DNA of 64,000 nt, from positions 1,798,001 to 1,862,000 of the forward strand of contig NZ_AP025171.1 in NCBI RefSeq assembly GCF_003402535.2. Reading direction: 5' to 3'. Every line of letters starts with the position of its first letter. Position 1 is the stretch's first letter. The stretch is from Cupriavidus sp. P-10 (GTDB lineage: Bacteria; Pseudomonadota; Gammaproteobacteria; Burkholderiales; Burkholderiaceae). Below, piece by piece: positions 1 to 8,420 of this stretch. A program made the position numbers and the translations under genes. The notes beneath the pieces are model-generated. The model was given only the letters and a program-made list of their open reading frames with translations, was not told the DNA's origin and searched no databases.

Positions 1-750
1 GGTTTCGAGCTGTTCGACCGGTTGCCGGGACGCGTGGTGGCAACCAAGGGCGCCGAGGCGCTGTTCAAGGAAGTGGAACGTGCCTTCGTCGGACTGGACA
101 GCCTGAGCGACTCGGCGCGCGCCATCCGCGACGTCGGCGTCGGCACGCTGCGGGTGGCAGCCGCCGCGTCGATATCGCTGAGCGTGTTGCCGCAGGCAGT
201 CCGGCGCTTCAGCGAAAAATACCCACAGGTACGCATCGTCTGCGACACCAGCGAGTCCTATGTGATCGCCAACTGGATTGCCACGCAGCACTGCGACATC
301 GGCTTTGTTTCCAACATCTCCGACAAGCCGGGTGTCGTGGCGTCGGTCATACACACCGAAAGCGCCGTGTGTGTCGTGCCGGCGCGTCACCGGCTGGCGA
401 AGAAGAAGCGGCTCGTTCCGGAAGACCTGGCCGGCGAGCGCTTTATTTCCCTGCCCGGCGGAAATACCTCACGGCGTGCGATCGATGCCGTGTTCCGTGA
501 CGGCGACCGCATCATGGCGCTCGAAACGCCTTTCGCCGCGACGATCTGCAGGATGGTCAGCGAAGGCCTCGGCGTGAGCCTGGTGAACCCCATCGTCAGC
601 CGGACAATGAAGTTCCCGGGCGTGGTCGCCATCCCGTTCAAGCCCGATATCCCGTTCAGGAGCTACATGCTGCGCGCGCAACTGGCGCCACGCGACACGC
701 ACGCCAACCATTTCGCCGCCTGCATGCGAGCGGCCTTCGACGCCGTGTAA
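1..750 (+). CDS. LysR family transcriptional regulator, C-terminal part
   Basis: The reading frame is open from the first base, so the gene starts outside the window. The first residues (GFELFDRLPGRVVATKGAE) match the end of the LysR winged-helix domain. Residues from about 45 onward form the effector-binding domain (GTLRVAAAASISLSVLPQAV, the usual first strand and helix of the periplasmic-binding-protein fold). About 250 codons are visible and the family is usually about 300 residues, so only the first 45-50 residues are missing. It ends 13 bp before the convergent sugar dehydrogenase gene. Its target and ligand cannot be told from the window. The family call is secure. Confidence 0.9.
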   Translation, partial: GFELFDRLPGRVVATKGAEALFKEVERAFVGLDSLSDSARAIRDVGVGTLRVAAAASISLSVLPQAVRRFSEKYPQVRIVCDTSESYVIANWIATQHCDIGFVSNISDKPGVVASVIHTESAVCVVPARHRLAKKKRLVPEDLAGERFISLPGGNTSRRAIDAVFRDGDRIMALETPFAATICRMVSEGLGVSLVNPIVSRTMKFPGVVAIPFKPDIPFRSYMLRAQLAPRDTHANHFAACMRAAFDAV

Positions 751-763
751 CGCAGGGCGAGGC

Positions 764-2254
764 TTACTGCCCGCCGACTGTGGCATCGACCCGGTACACC
801 GCCCCACCGGTCGCCGAAGTCCCGCTGTCCGCCAGCACATACAGCGCCTGCGCGGCATCCACGCCAAAGGAATACACGCTGCCGGGGATCGTGACGTTCC
901 AGTCGACCTGCTCGGCCGCACCGCCATCGCGGAACACAAAACTCAGCAGCTTGCCGGTGCACAGGTCCGAATAAAAGTAGCGCCCTTGCAGCGCAACCAG
1001 CGCACTGCCCCGGTACACATAGCCGCCGACGATGGCGCAGCCGCCGGCATCGTGCCCGTACTCGAACACCGGCAGCGTCAGCCCGGCCGTGTCACAGGTG
1101 GCGGCGCCCACGCACGCAGTGCCTTCCATGCGGTTCCAGCCGTAGTTCAGCCCGGCGCTGGTGGCCGCCGCGACGTCGACTTCTTCGCGCTGGTTTTGGC
1201 CAACATCCGCGATATACAACTGTCCGGCATCGAAGGCGAAGCGCCAGGGATTGCGCAGTCCATATGCCCAGATCTCGCCGCGCCTGCCAGACTGGCCGGT
1301 GAACGGATTGCCGGCAGGAATGCCATAGGGCTGTCCGGATGCGCCGCTGGCATCGATGCGCAGCACCTTGCCGAGCAGCACGCCGAGGTTCTGCGCATTG
1401 CCGGACGGATCGCCCCCGCCGCCGCCATCGCCAGTGCCGACATAGAGCATCCCGTCGGGGCCGAATGCCAGTTGGCCACCGTTGTGGTTCTGGAAGTTGC
1501 TGTGCGGGATCGACAGCAACACCGTACCGGCCGTATCGGCAACGTCGGGATTGCTTGCGGAAGCCTGGTAGCGCGCGACGGTGATGGCGCCGTTGTTATC
1601 GGTGTAGTAGACGTAGAAGCGGCCGTTGCTGGCATAGGCTGGGTCAAAGGCCATCGACAGCAGGCCGCGCTCGCCGTCGGTGGTGGTCAGTGCATCGATA
1701 TCGAGGAAGGGCGTGGCCAGCAGCGCGCCATTGCGTACGATGCGGATGCGCCCTGCGCGCTCCACGATGAACAGGCGCGCGTCGCCCGCGGGCGCGGTGA
1801 GATAGATCGGCTCGCCCAGCCCGCCCGCCACCTGCACCAGCGACAGGCGCACCGACCGGGGCGCGCCGTAGACGACGTTTGCCGTAGCCCCGGCCCCGAC
1901 ATCTACCGACTGGGCAGGTTGCTGTGGTTGGTACTGGCTGGTGCCGGCGAGCACATCGGCGGCGCTGATGGTGTAGGTACCGGTGGCGAGATTGGACAGG
2001 GTTGCCGACTGGGTGACGGTCTGGCGGTATTGCCCCGGGCCGGTCACCGTGACCGCGGCCGGCGATCCGGCCGGCAGGCCCGTGACCGCCACCGACAGCG
2101 TTCCCGGCCCATCCGGCCCATTGCTGCCCCCGGAGCCGTTGCCGGGGTTGCTACCGGTACTGCCGCCATCACCACCACCGCCGCCGCACGCCGCCAGGCC
2201 CAGGCAGGCGGCAAGGAACCACTGGCACAGCGAAGATCGTAGTGAGACTGACAT
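764..2254 (-). CDS. PQQ-dependent sugar (glucose/sorbosone-type) dehydrogenase, lipoprotein
   Basis: The product is 496 residues with a lipoprotein signal peptide: a hydrophobic core followed by LGLAAC, with the lipid-accepting Cys at 23. A Gly-rich spacer and a small beta domain follow (about 45-135). From about 140 the sequence fits the soluble glucose dehydrogenase/sorbosone dehydrogenase six-bladed propeller: GLGEPIYLTAPAGDARLFIVE, then GERGLLSMAFDPAY, then the NHNGGQLAFGPDGMLYVGTGDGG core, then GLRNPWRF. The family oxidises sugars or aldoses with PQQ in the periplasm and passes electrons to the respiratory chain. The natural substrate is unknown. The Gly/Ser/Asn run after the lipobox is a flexible tether. 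The gene lies on the same strand as, and downstream of, the broken marR remnant. Confidence 0.85.
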   Translation of the reverse strand: MSVSLRSSLCQWFLAACLGLAACGGGGGDGGSTGSNPGNGSGGSNGPDGPGTLSVAVTGLPAGSPAAVTVTGPGQYRQTVTQSATLSNLATGTYTISAADVLAGTSQYQPQQPAQSVDVGAGATANVVYGAPRSVRLSLVQVAGGLGEPIYLTAPAGDARLFIVERAGRIRIVRNGALLATPFLDIDALTTTDGERGLLSMAFDPAYASNGRFYVYYTDNNGAITVARYQASASNPDVADTAGTVLLSIPHSNFQNHNGGQLAFGPDGMLYVGTGDGGGGGDPSGNAQNLGVLLGKVLRIDASGASGQPYGIPAGNPFTGQSGRRGEIWAYGLRNPWRFAFDAGQLYIADVGQNQREEVDVAAATSAGLNYGWNRMEGTACVGAATCDTAGLTLPVFEYGHDAGGCAIVGGYVYRGSALVALQGRYFYSDLCTGKLLSFVFRDGGAAEQVDWNVTIPGSVYSFGVDAAQALYVLADSGTSATGGAVYRVDATVGGQ

Positions 2255-2326
2255 GGCACGCTCCTGTCACCCCGGCGCCCGCTGCCACGCAAGAACCGCT
2301 CCTTGCCGTGGCAAGCTTCGCCTGCC

Positions 2327-2705
2327 CTACCCCTTGCCGCCGCGCCACACCTGCAGCGGATCCCAGGCCGGCGCGGCGTCTTCCGGCTGTGGCAAGGCCT
2401 GCGCCTGCTCCATCATGGCCTCGGCCCGCGCCTGCAGCTTGTCCAGGCAGCGCGACAGCACGCGCGCCTCTTCGGCGCTCAGGCACGCCGCCAGTTCCCG
2501 GTTGAAGGCACGCGCCTGCGCAAAAGCGCGGCGGTAGACCGCTTCGCCTTCCTCCGTCAGCGTGAACGCGGCGGCGCGCCGGTCCGAGCAGCCCGGCACG
2601 CGGCTGACCGAGCTGGCGCAAAGCGCCGGCCTGGACAAGGTGCTGGCCAGCCGGGCCGTGCACGCGCTGGTCGAACGCGGGCTAGTGCGGCGCGAGGCGC
2701 GTGAG
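2327..2705 (-). pseudogene. MarR family regulator, broken by an internal inversion
   Basis: The C-terminal half of a MarR regulator is read on the minus strand from about 2590 down to 2327 (wing CSDRRAAAFTLTEEGE, then the dimerisation helices with ELAACLSAEEARVLSR). The recognition-helix half that should precede it (RLTELAQSAGLDKVLASRAV, then HALVERGLVRRE) is instead read on the plus strand at about 2588-2702. The two pieces are complementary parts of one winged-helix domain, joined in opposite orientation inside the wing. The first 40 or so residues of the family are missing. I infer an inversion of about 115-120 bp plus a deletion. The product cannot be functional as it stands. An assembly error is the main alternative. 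Confidence 0.7.
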
Positions 2706-2719
2706 CAGGGTCGGATACG

Positions 2720-3433
2720 GTGCGCCCCGCCTACCAGGGCCTGATCCAGCAGATCGATGACCGCCTCGGCCTGCTGTGGGACCAGCTGGAACGGCTGGGC
2801 CGCTGGCAGGACACGCTGATCGTCTTTACCGCCGACCATGGCGACTTCCTCGGCGACCACTGGCTGGGTGAAAAGGAGCAGTTCTACGACACCGTGCAGA
2901 ACGTGCCGCTGATCGTCTACGATCCCTCGCCCGAGGCCGATGTCACCCGCGGCAGCGCGCAGCAGAGCATGGTTTCGGCAGTCGACGTGGTGCCGACGGT
3001 GCTCGACGCACTGGGGCTGCCGCCAGCCGACCATCGCATCGAGGGCCGCTCGCTGCTCGATCTGACCCGCGCGCGCAATGCGGGCAACTGGCGCGATTTC
3101 GTGGTCTCGGAACTCGACTACGCCTACCGCGGCGCACGGGTCGCGCTAGGCCGTCATCCGGGCGAATGCCGCGCCTGGATGGTGCGCGACGCACGCTGGA
3201 AATACGTCCACTGACACTGCTTCCGGCCACAGCTGTTCGACCTGGAAAACGATCCGGACGAGTATTTCGACCTGGGCGCCGACCCCGCCCATGAAACCGT
3301 GCGCAATGCCATGCGGCTGCGGCTGCTGGACTGGTTCTGCACGCTCAAGCCGCGCGTGACCGTGACCAACGAGGAAGTCGCGGCCAAGACCAACGTGTAC
3401 AAGCAGGCCGGCGTGTTCTTCGGCGTGTGGTGA
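2720..3433 (+). pseudogene. Sulfatase/phosphonate monoester hydrolase remnant
   Basis: The frame encodes the C-terminal part of an alkaline-phosphatase-superfamily sulfatase: RPAYQGLIQQIDDRLG, then the metal-site motif TLIVFTADHGDFLGDHW with GEKEQFYD, then VPLIVYDPS. Homology begins abruptly at the GTG at 2720, beside the inverted marR piece. About 300 N-terminal residues are gone, including the Cys/Ser-x-Pro-x-Arg site that becomes formylglycine. An in-frame TGA at 3212-3214 interrupts the sequence after KYVH. The same frame then continues with clear family residues (FRPQLFDLENDPDEYFDLG) to a second TGA at 3431-3433. The stop probably replaced a Trp codon. The gene is doubly inactivated. Confidence 0.85.
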
Positions 3434-3498
3434 ACGCGGCGGGTACGGAACCTGCAAACGCATTGGCGTCCGCACTCACCGCACTCCCCCACCCCGCC

Positions 3499-4419
3499 AT
3501 GAAACCTGTCACGCTGATTGGCGCCCCCACCGATGTCGGGGCCGGCACGCGCGGCTGCTCGATGGGCCCCGAGGCGCTGCGTGTCGCCGGCCTGGCGCAG
3601 GCGCTGGCACGCAACAACCTGCAGGTCGAGGACGCCGGCAACCTTGGCGGCCCCGCCAATCCCTGGCAGCCGCCGCAAGGCGGCATGCGCCATCTCGACG
3701 AAGTCGTGGCCTGGAACCAGGCCGTCTACGACGCGTGCCTGGGCACGCTGCAGGCGGGCCGGCTGCCACTGCTGATGGGCGGCGACCATTGCCTGGCAAT
3801 CGGATCGATCAGCGCGGCGGCGCGCCATTGCCGCGATACCGGCAAGACCCTGATGGTGCTGTGGCTCGATGCGCACGCCGACGCCAATATCGGCACCACC
3901 ACGCCCACCGGCAACATGCACGGCATGCCGGTGGCCTGCCTGTGCGGGCACGGACCGGCGCCACTGACCACGCTGGCCGGCCCGGCGCCCGCAGTGGACC
4001 GCAGCGCGATCCGGCAGATCGGTATCCGCAGTGTCGATACGGAGGAAAAGCGCCGCCTGCACGAACTGCAACTGGCGGTGTACGACATGCGCTACATCGA
4101 CGAGAACGGCATGCGCCACACCATGCAACAAGCGCTGGCCGGCATCGACGCGCAGACGCACCTGCACGTCAGCTTCGACGTGGATTTCCTCGACTGCGCG
4201 ATTGCGCCCGGCGTGGGCACCACCGTGCCGGGCGGCCCGACCTACCGTGAGACCCAGCTCTGCATGGAAATGATCGCCGATACCGGCCGGCTGGCGTCGC
4301 TCGACGTGATGGAGCTGAACCCGGCCTGCGACGTACGCAACCAGACCGGGCTACTGGCCGTGGACCTGATGGAAAGCCTGTTCGGCAAATCGACGCTGTG
4401 GCGTCCGCCGCCAGCCTGA
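3499..4419 (+). CDS. rocF: Arginase
   Basis: This is a 306-residue protein of the arginase/agmatinase/formiminoglutamase family, which uses two Mn ions to hydrolyse arginine to ornithine and urea. The metal ligands are visible: GGDH with His97, DAHAD with Asp124/His126/Asp128, and SFDVDFLD with Asp227 and Asp229. The GTTVPGGPTYRE loop and the opening VTLIGAPTDVGAGTRGCSMGP are arginase-like rather than agmatinase-like. I chose the ATG at 3499 because family homology starts at once. An upstream GTG at 3427 would add 24 uncharacteristic residues and overlap the sulfatase remnant. No strong ribosome binding site is visible. The protein is cytoplasmic, in arginine catabolism. Confidence 0.85.
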   Translation: MKPVTLIGAPTDVGAGTRGCSMGPEALRVAGLAQALARNNLQVEDAGNLGGPANPWQPPQGGMRHLDEVVAWNQAVYDACLGTLQAGRLPLLMGGDHCLAIGSISAAARHCRDTGKTLMVLWLDAHADANIGTTTPTGNMHGMPVACLCGHGPAPLTTLAGPAPAVDRSAIRQIGIRSVDTEEKRRLHELQLAVYDMRYIDENGMRHTMQQALAGIDAQTHLHVSFDVDFLDCAIAPGVGTTVPGGPTYRETQLCMEMIADTGRLASLDVMELNPACDVRNQTGLLAVDLMESLFGKSTLWRPPPA

Positions 4420-4585
4420 AAAAGTTGCACGGCGTGCCTGTCGATACTGCAACGGCATGGCCGATACGGCACCCAGGCACGCGCCAGGCGTGCGTGACGG
4501 CGCCGCGGCGGGTTGGCGCACGGTGGCGTACCCCTTGCAACACCGGTGATCAGGCCCACCGTTCGGGCCGGCAACCGGAGCGATC

Positions 4586-5110
4586 ATGAAGAACATCTGG
4601 ATCCTGGTGGCGGATGAATCCGTCGCCCGCGTCTTTGCCTCGCATGGCGACGCCGCCCCGCTGGCGGTGGTCGAAGAGATTACCGATGCCGCCGCGCATG
4701 CCGACCGCGCCGACCTGCGCCGCGATGCCTACGGCCGGCGTGGCCAGGCCGCCTCGCAGGGAGATGCCGGCCACCCGGGCGCGCACCAGGTTGGTCCGTC
4801 GACTGTCACCTCGTCCGCGGGGGAGGACGAACTGCACCAGGAAGCGCAGCTGTTCGCGCACCGTGTCGCGGACCTCCTCTCGGACGCCCGCAACAAGCAG
4901 CGCTATGAAGAACTCGTGCTGATCGCGGCGCCCCGTTTCCTCGGGCTGCTGCGCAAGACCTTGCCCGCTTCGGTCACCGGCGTGGTAACGCGCGAGATCG
5001 GCAAGGACCTGATCCACGTGCCCAACAACGACCTGCAGCAGCGGCTGGCCGACGAAGGCGTGGTGCCTGCGCGCCGCGACGAGCGTGTGAATATGGGAAG
5101 GGACCGCTGA
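4586..5110 (+). CDS. Host attachment family protein
   Basis: The product is 174 residues, opening MKNIWILVADESVARVFA and containing HADRADLRRDAYGRRGQ and the C-terminal core LLGLLRKTLP...VTREIGKDLIHV. This is the pattern of the family named 'protein required for attachment to host cells', which resembles eRF1/Pelota-like domains. The name comes from Agrobacterium work, and a role in attachment here is not supported by context. No signal peptide or membrane segment is present, so it is probably cytoplasmic. GGAGCG lies a few bases before the ATG. It converges on a small lipoprotein gene. Confidence 0.8.
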   Translation: MKNIWILVADESVARVFASHGDAAPLAVVEEITDAAAHADRADLRRDAYGRRGQAASQGDAGHPGAHQVGPSTVTSSAGEDELHQEAQLFAHRVADLLSDARNKQRYEELVLIAAPRFLGLLRKTLPASVTGVVTREIGKDLIHVPNNDLQQRLADEGVVPARRDERVNMGRDR

Positions 5111-5183
5111 CGACTGGAAACGCGCCACAGAAAAGCGGCCGCCCGCACCCGCCTGCGGTCGGCCGCGCGTGCGGCTGCGCGTG

Positions 5184-5444
5184 TCAGCGCGCCGTACCGG
5201 AACCGCTGGTCGCGCCGCTGGAGCCGCTGGACGTGCCACCAGGGCTGGTGGTGCTGGTCGCGCCGGACGTGCCGGTGGAAGTGCTGCCCGGCGAGCCATA
5301 GCCGCTGCGGCTGCGGTTCTGTTCAGACACCGAGCCGGAACCCGACAGCGATCCCGAGCCGCTGGTGCTGCCGGTTGCCGAGCAGCCGGCCAGGATGCCG
5401 AGCGAGGCAAGCAATGCAATGCCGATGCGTAGCGTCGTTTTCAT
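5184..5444 (-). CDS. Small Ser/Gly/Thr-rich lipoprotein
   Basis: The 86-residue product has a lipoprotein signal peptide (MKTTLRIGIALLASLGILAGC, lipid-accepting Cys at 21). An almost entirely Ser/Gly/Thr low-complexity tail follows, containing SGSGSLSGSGS and several TSGATS-like repeats. The start is fixed by GGAGG five bases before the ATG at 5444. There is no recognisable domain, and it is probably an unstructured envelope lipoprotein. Function unknown. Confidence 0.7.
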   Translation of the reverse strand: MKTTLRIGIALLASLGILAGCSATGSTSGSGSLSGSGSVSEQNRSRSGYGSPGSTSTGTSGATSTTSPGGTSSGSSGATSGSGTAR

Positions 5445-5766
5445 GTGGTCCTCCGTCTTGCTGGTTGCGGCCGGCCCTCGCATCGATGCAGGACCGGCCG
5501 GCGAGCGCGCTGAAATCGCCGCTCCGCTGCACATGACGCAACTGACGTACCAGTGGAGGTCGGCGATGGCAGGATTGGGGGTTGTGTTGCCGATGCTGCG
5601 GCAGGAAAGGACCAGTGTGCGGGATTGCTGCAGTAAGAAGTGCGCGGCGCGGGTAAAACTTACCGCGACTTACTGCGACTGCCCGCGACTGCCCGCGGCT
5701 TTACAGCGCCTTACCGCGCGGCCAGGCGTTGGCCGCATGTAGTTCAGCGCTTAAAGAAAACCCTGG
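5445..5766. other. Intergenic region with 10-bp repeats, no gene seen
   Basis: This 322-bp stretch lies between the starts and stops of two minus-strand genes. It should hold the promoter of the small lipoprotein gene. It contains the short tandem repeat described separately. No open frame in it has a convincing start site or composition. Confidence 0.5.
5661..5700 (+). repeat. 10-bp imperfect tandem repeat, 4 copies
   Basis: Four consecutive 10-mers, TACCGCGACT, TACTGCGACT, GCCCGCGACT and GCCCGCGGCT, sit in non-coding DNA just beyond the end of the GntR gene. No function can be assigned. Confidence 0.7.
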
Positions 5767-6477
5767 CTAGCGCTTGAGCGTCCATTTGTACGCGTAGCGG
5801 TCCGGGCGGAACAGCAGTTCGGCGCAGAGCAGCGGCGTGCCGTCGATGTCGTATGGCGTGCTGCGCAGCCGCAGCAGCGGCTCGCCCTCGGCCACGCCCA
5901 GGCGCCTGGCCACGTCCGCGGGCGCGGCCACGGCGCTCGCCTCCATGGTCGACTCCTTGAAGCGGTAGCCGAGGCGGTTTTCAAGCACCGACATCGCATC
6001 ATTGGTCTCCAGGTCTTCCTGCACCATCCGACGCATCAGCGGCTCGCGCCCCAGCAGCGTGAAATACGCTACCGGCGCATCGTCCCAGAAGCGCACGGTC
6101 GACACACTCAACACCTTCTCCGCGGGTTCCAGGTCGAGCACGCTCGTCACGAAGGCCGGGGCGCGCACCAGCCTGACCGACGCCAGCTTGCCGTAGGCCA
6201 GCTTGCCGCGCGCGCGGGCAGTCTCATAGAAACCGGTCAGCGCCCCCAGGCTCGGCGTATCGGTCGGGCGCGTGACGAAGCTGCCCTTGCCGTTGACCTT
6301 CTCGATCAGCCCGGCATTGTGCAGGCCCGACAACGCCTGGCGCACGGTGATCCGGCTCACAGCGAACTCCGTCATGAGTTCTGCCTCGGACGGCAGCTTG
6401 GCGCCCGGCCCCAACAGGTTGCGGACGATCCGCTCCCGGATTTCGTTCTCGATCTCTTTGAATCTTGGCAGCGCCAC
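5767..6477 (-). CDS. GntR family regulator with UTRA domain (HutC type)
   Basis: The 236-residue protein has an N-terminal GntR winged helix (about 8-75: LPSEAELMTEFAVSRITVRQ, then GLIEKVNGKGSFV) and a C-terminal UTRA ligand-binding domain (about 95-232). It is divergent from the GMC oxidoreductase operon. Two 16-bp palindromic sites of the ACCTGTTATAACAGGT type lie in the promoter region and are the obvious candidate operators. By family precedent it would repress the operon until a pathway intermediate binds the UTRA domain. The inducer is not known. The ATG at 6477 begins directly before the conserved helix. Confidence 0.88.
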   Translation of the reverse strand: MALPRFKEIENEIRERIVRNLLGPGAKLPSEAELMTEFAVSRITVRQALSGLHNAGLIEKVNGKGSFVTRPTDTPSLGALTGFYETARARGKLAYGKLASVRLVRAPAFVTSVLDLEPAEKVLSVSTVRFWDDAPVAYFTLLGREPLMRRMVQEDLETNDAMSVLENRLGYRFKESTMEASAVAAPADVARRLGVAEGEPLLRLRSTPYDIDGTPLLCAELLFRPDRYAYKWTLKR

Positions 6478-6527
6478 GTTTGTGCTCCGCCTGAAGGCGG
6501 ACTCCGATGCGGGGGATCAGGGATTAT

Positions 6528-6543
6528 ACCTATCATGACAGGT
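6528..6543. promoter_or_regulatory. Candidate GntR operator 1
   Basis: ACCTATCATGACAGGT is an imperfect copy of the perfect palindrome 35 bp downstream, sharing the ACAGGT half-site and the ACCT start. It lies 51 bp upstream of the gntR start. The repeated palindrome suggests two regulator dimers bound on the same general face of the helix or cooperatively. Inferred from symmetry and position only. Confidence 0.6.
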
Positions 6544-6562
6544 CAGGCAGCAAACCCGGTTG

Positions 6563-6578
6563 ACCTGTTATAACAGGT
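6563..6578. promoter_or_regulatory. Candidate GntR operator 2, perfect 16-bp palindrome
   Basis: ACCTGTTATAACAGGT is its own reverse complement. It overlaps the end of a possible -35 hexamer (TTGACC, 6560-6565) for the rightward oxidoreductase operon, so a bound repressor would block polymerase. It lies between the divergent gntR and GMC oxidoreductase genes. Confidence 0.7.
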
Positions 6579-6673
6579 AATGGCAGTATCGCATCGCCAG
6601 TGCATGCCAGCGCCCCCGCCTTCCCTAACCGACCCTTCGACCCTTGCATGCGGGCGACTCAGGAGACACACAA

Positions 6674-8350
6674 TTGGAAACCCAGGCAACAACACGGGCC
6701 GCCCGCGCAACGGCGGAATTCGATTACATCGTGATCGGGGCCGGCTCGGCGGGCTGCGCCGTGGCCGCAAGGCTCGCCGAAGACCGGCGCGTGACCGTGG
6801 CGCTGCTCGAAGCGGGCCCGCACGACCACCACTTTTCGGTCTGGGCGCCCATCGGCTTTGCCAACACGGTGCCCAAGGCCGGGCCGCGCAACTACGCGTA
6901 CTACACCGAGCCGCAGGCGGGCCTGAACGGCCGCCGTTCCTACCAGCCGCGGGGGCGCGGGCTGGGCGGCAGTTCGTCGATCAATGGCATGCTGTATGTG
7001 CGCGGCCATCGCGACGACTACGACCAATGGGCGGCACTGGGTTGCAAGGGCTGGGGCTTTGACGACGTACTGCCCTACTTCCGCCGCAGCGAGCACAACG
7101 CCAGGCTGGCCAACGATCCCCTGCACGGCAGCGACGGTCCGCTGCATGTCAGCGACCTGCGCTCGCCCAATCCGTTCTCGCAGCGCTTCGTCGAAGCGTC
7201 GCTGCAGGCAGGCATGGCGCCCAATGCCGATTTCAACGGGCAGACACAGGAAGGTGCCGGCCTGTACCAGGTGACGCAGCGCAATGGCGAACGCTGGAAC
7301 ACGGCGCGCGCCTACCTGCATCGCGGCGATGCCGCGGACAAGGCCTTCAACGGCGGCCGCAGCGGCCTGTCGGTGCTGACCGACGCGCAGGCGCTGCGCA
7401 TACTGTTCGAAGGCAGGCGCGCGACAGGCGTGGAAATCGTGCGCAACGGCGAGAAACAGGTGTTGCGCGCGCGGCGCGAGATCGTGCTCAGCACGGGCGC
7501 CTTCAACTCGCCGCAGTTGCTGATGGCTTCCGGCGTCGGCCCGGCGGCGCAACTGCGCAGCCTTGGCATCGACGTGGTCCACGACCTGCCCGGCGTGGGC
7601 GAAAACCTGCAGGACCACCTCGACATCATCGTCAACAAGCAACTGCACTCGACCGACCTGTTCGGGCAGACCGCAGGCGGGCTGCTGCGCATGGCGGGCG
7701 AGGTCATGCGCTACCGGCGCCACCGCACGGGCATGGTCACCTCCAACTTCGCCGAGGCCGGCGCGTTTATCCGCAGCCGTCCAGAGCTGTCCATCCCTGA
7801 CGTGCAACTGGTCTTCGTGGTGGCGCTGGTTGGCAACCGCAACATGGAGAAGCGCAGCAAGCTCGGCCACGGCTATTCGTGCCATGCCTGCGTGCTGCGT
7901 CCCAGGAGCCGCGGCCACGTGCGCCTGCGTAGTGCCGACATGCGTGAGGCGCCGCTGATCGATCCGCGCTTCCTGTCGGCCGAAGAGGACATGGCCGGCA
8001 TGGTAGCCGGCGTGCGCGCCATCCGCCGCATCTTCGCCCAGCCGGCGCTGGCGAAACACGGTGGCCGCGAACTGCTCACCGACGATTTCGGGCCGGACAA
8101 CAGCAACGAAGACGCGATCCGCCATTTCATCCGCACGCATGCGGACACCGTCTACCACCCGGTCGGCACCTGCAAGATGGGCATCGACGACATGTCGGTG
8201 GTCGATGCCGAGCTGCGCGTGCATGGCATCGACGGGCTGCGCGTCGCCGACGCCTCGGTGATGCCGACACTGGTCGGCGGCAACACCAACGCGCCGGCGA
8301 TCATGATCGGAGAGAAGGCCGCGGACCTGATCAGGGCCTCGGCCCGCTGA
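6674..8350 (+). CDS. GMC family FAD-dependent oxidoreductase (choline dehydrogenase-like)
   Basis: The 558-residue flavoprotein belongs to the glucose-methanol-choline family. It opens with the FAD-binding strand FDYIVIGAGSAGCAVAARLA, has the GRGLGGSSSINGMLYVRGH signature, a second GMC signature GAFNSPQLLMASGVGP, and the C-terminal active-site block HPVGTCKMG...NTNAPAIMIGEKAADLI. Family members oxidise primary alcohols to aldehydes. I placed the start at the TTG at 6674 because AGGAGA lies seven bases upstream. Another TTG at 6644 would add ten residues without a binding site. It is first in an operon with a dioxygenase and an aldehyde dehydrogenase, which suggests an alcohol-to-acid pathway. 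The substrate is unknown. Confidence 0.88.
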   Translation: METQATTRAARATAEFDYIVIGAGSAGCAVAARLAEDRRVTVALLEAGPHDHHFSVWAPIGFANTVPKAGPRNYAYYTEPQAGLNGRRSYQPRGRGLGGSSSINGMLYVRGHRDDYDQWAALGCKGWGFDDVLPYFRRSEHNARLANDPLHGSDGPLHVSDLRSPNPFSQRFVEASLQAGMAPNADFNGQTQEGAGLYQVTQRNGERWNTARAYLHRGDAADKAFNGGRSGLSVLTDAQALRILFEGRRATGVEIVRNGEKQVLRARREIVLSTGAFNSPQLLMASGVGPAAQLRSLGIDVVHDLPGVGENLQDHLDIIVNKQLHSTDLFGQTAGGLLRMAGEVMRYRRHRTGMVTSNFAEAGAFIRSRPELSIPDVQLVFVVALVGNRNMEKRSKLGHGYSCHACVLRPRSRGHVRLRSADMREAPLIDPRFLSAEEDMAGMVAGVRAIRRIFAQPALAKHGGRELLTDDFGPDNSNEDAIRHFIRTHADTVYHPVGTCKMGIDDMSVVDAELRVHGIDGLRVADASVMPTLVGGNTNAPAIMIGEKAADLIRASAR

Positions 8351-8420
8351 AAACCGTCGCCGCCCGGCTCGTCCGGGCGGCAAACTGCATCCGCAATAGC
8401 CACCACAGAGGAGACAACGC

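Noticed and set aside
986..2242. A 418-codon plus-strand open frame opposite the sugar dehydrogenase
   Set aside because: The minus strand encodes a lipobox and an intact propeller pattern, so the plus frame is a shadow.
2586..2705. Phase-variable invertible switch in marR
   Set aside because: No convincing inverted repeats flank the segment, no recombinase is nearby and the gene's N-terminus is missing, so a scar is more likely than a switch.
3212..3214. Selenocysteine codon in the sulfatase
   Set aside because: The position is not catalytic, the protein lacks its active site and no downstream selenocysteine hairpin is evident.
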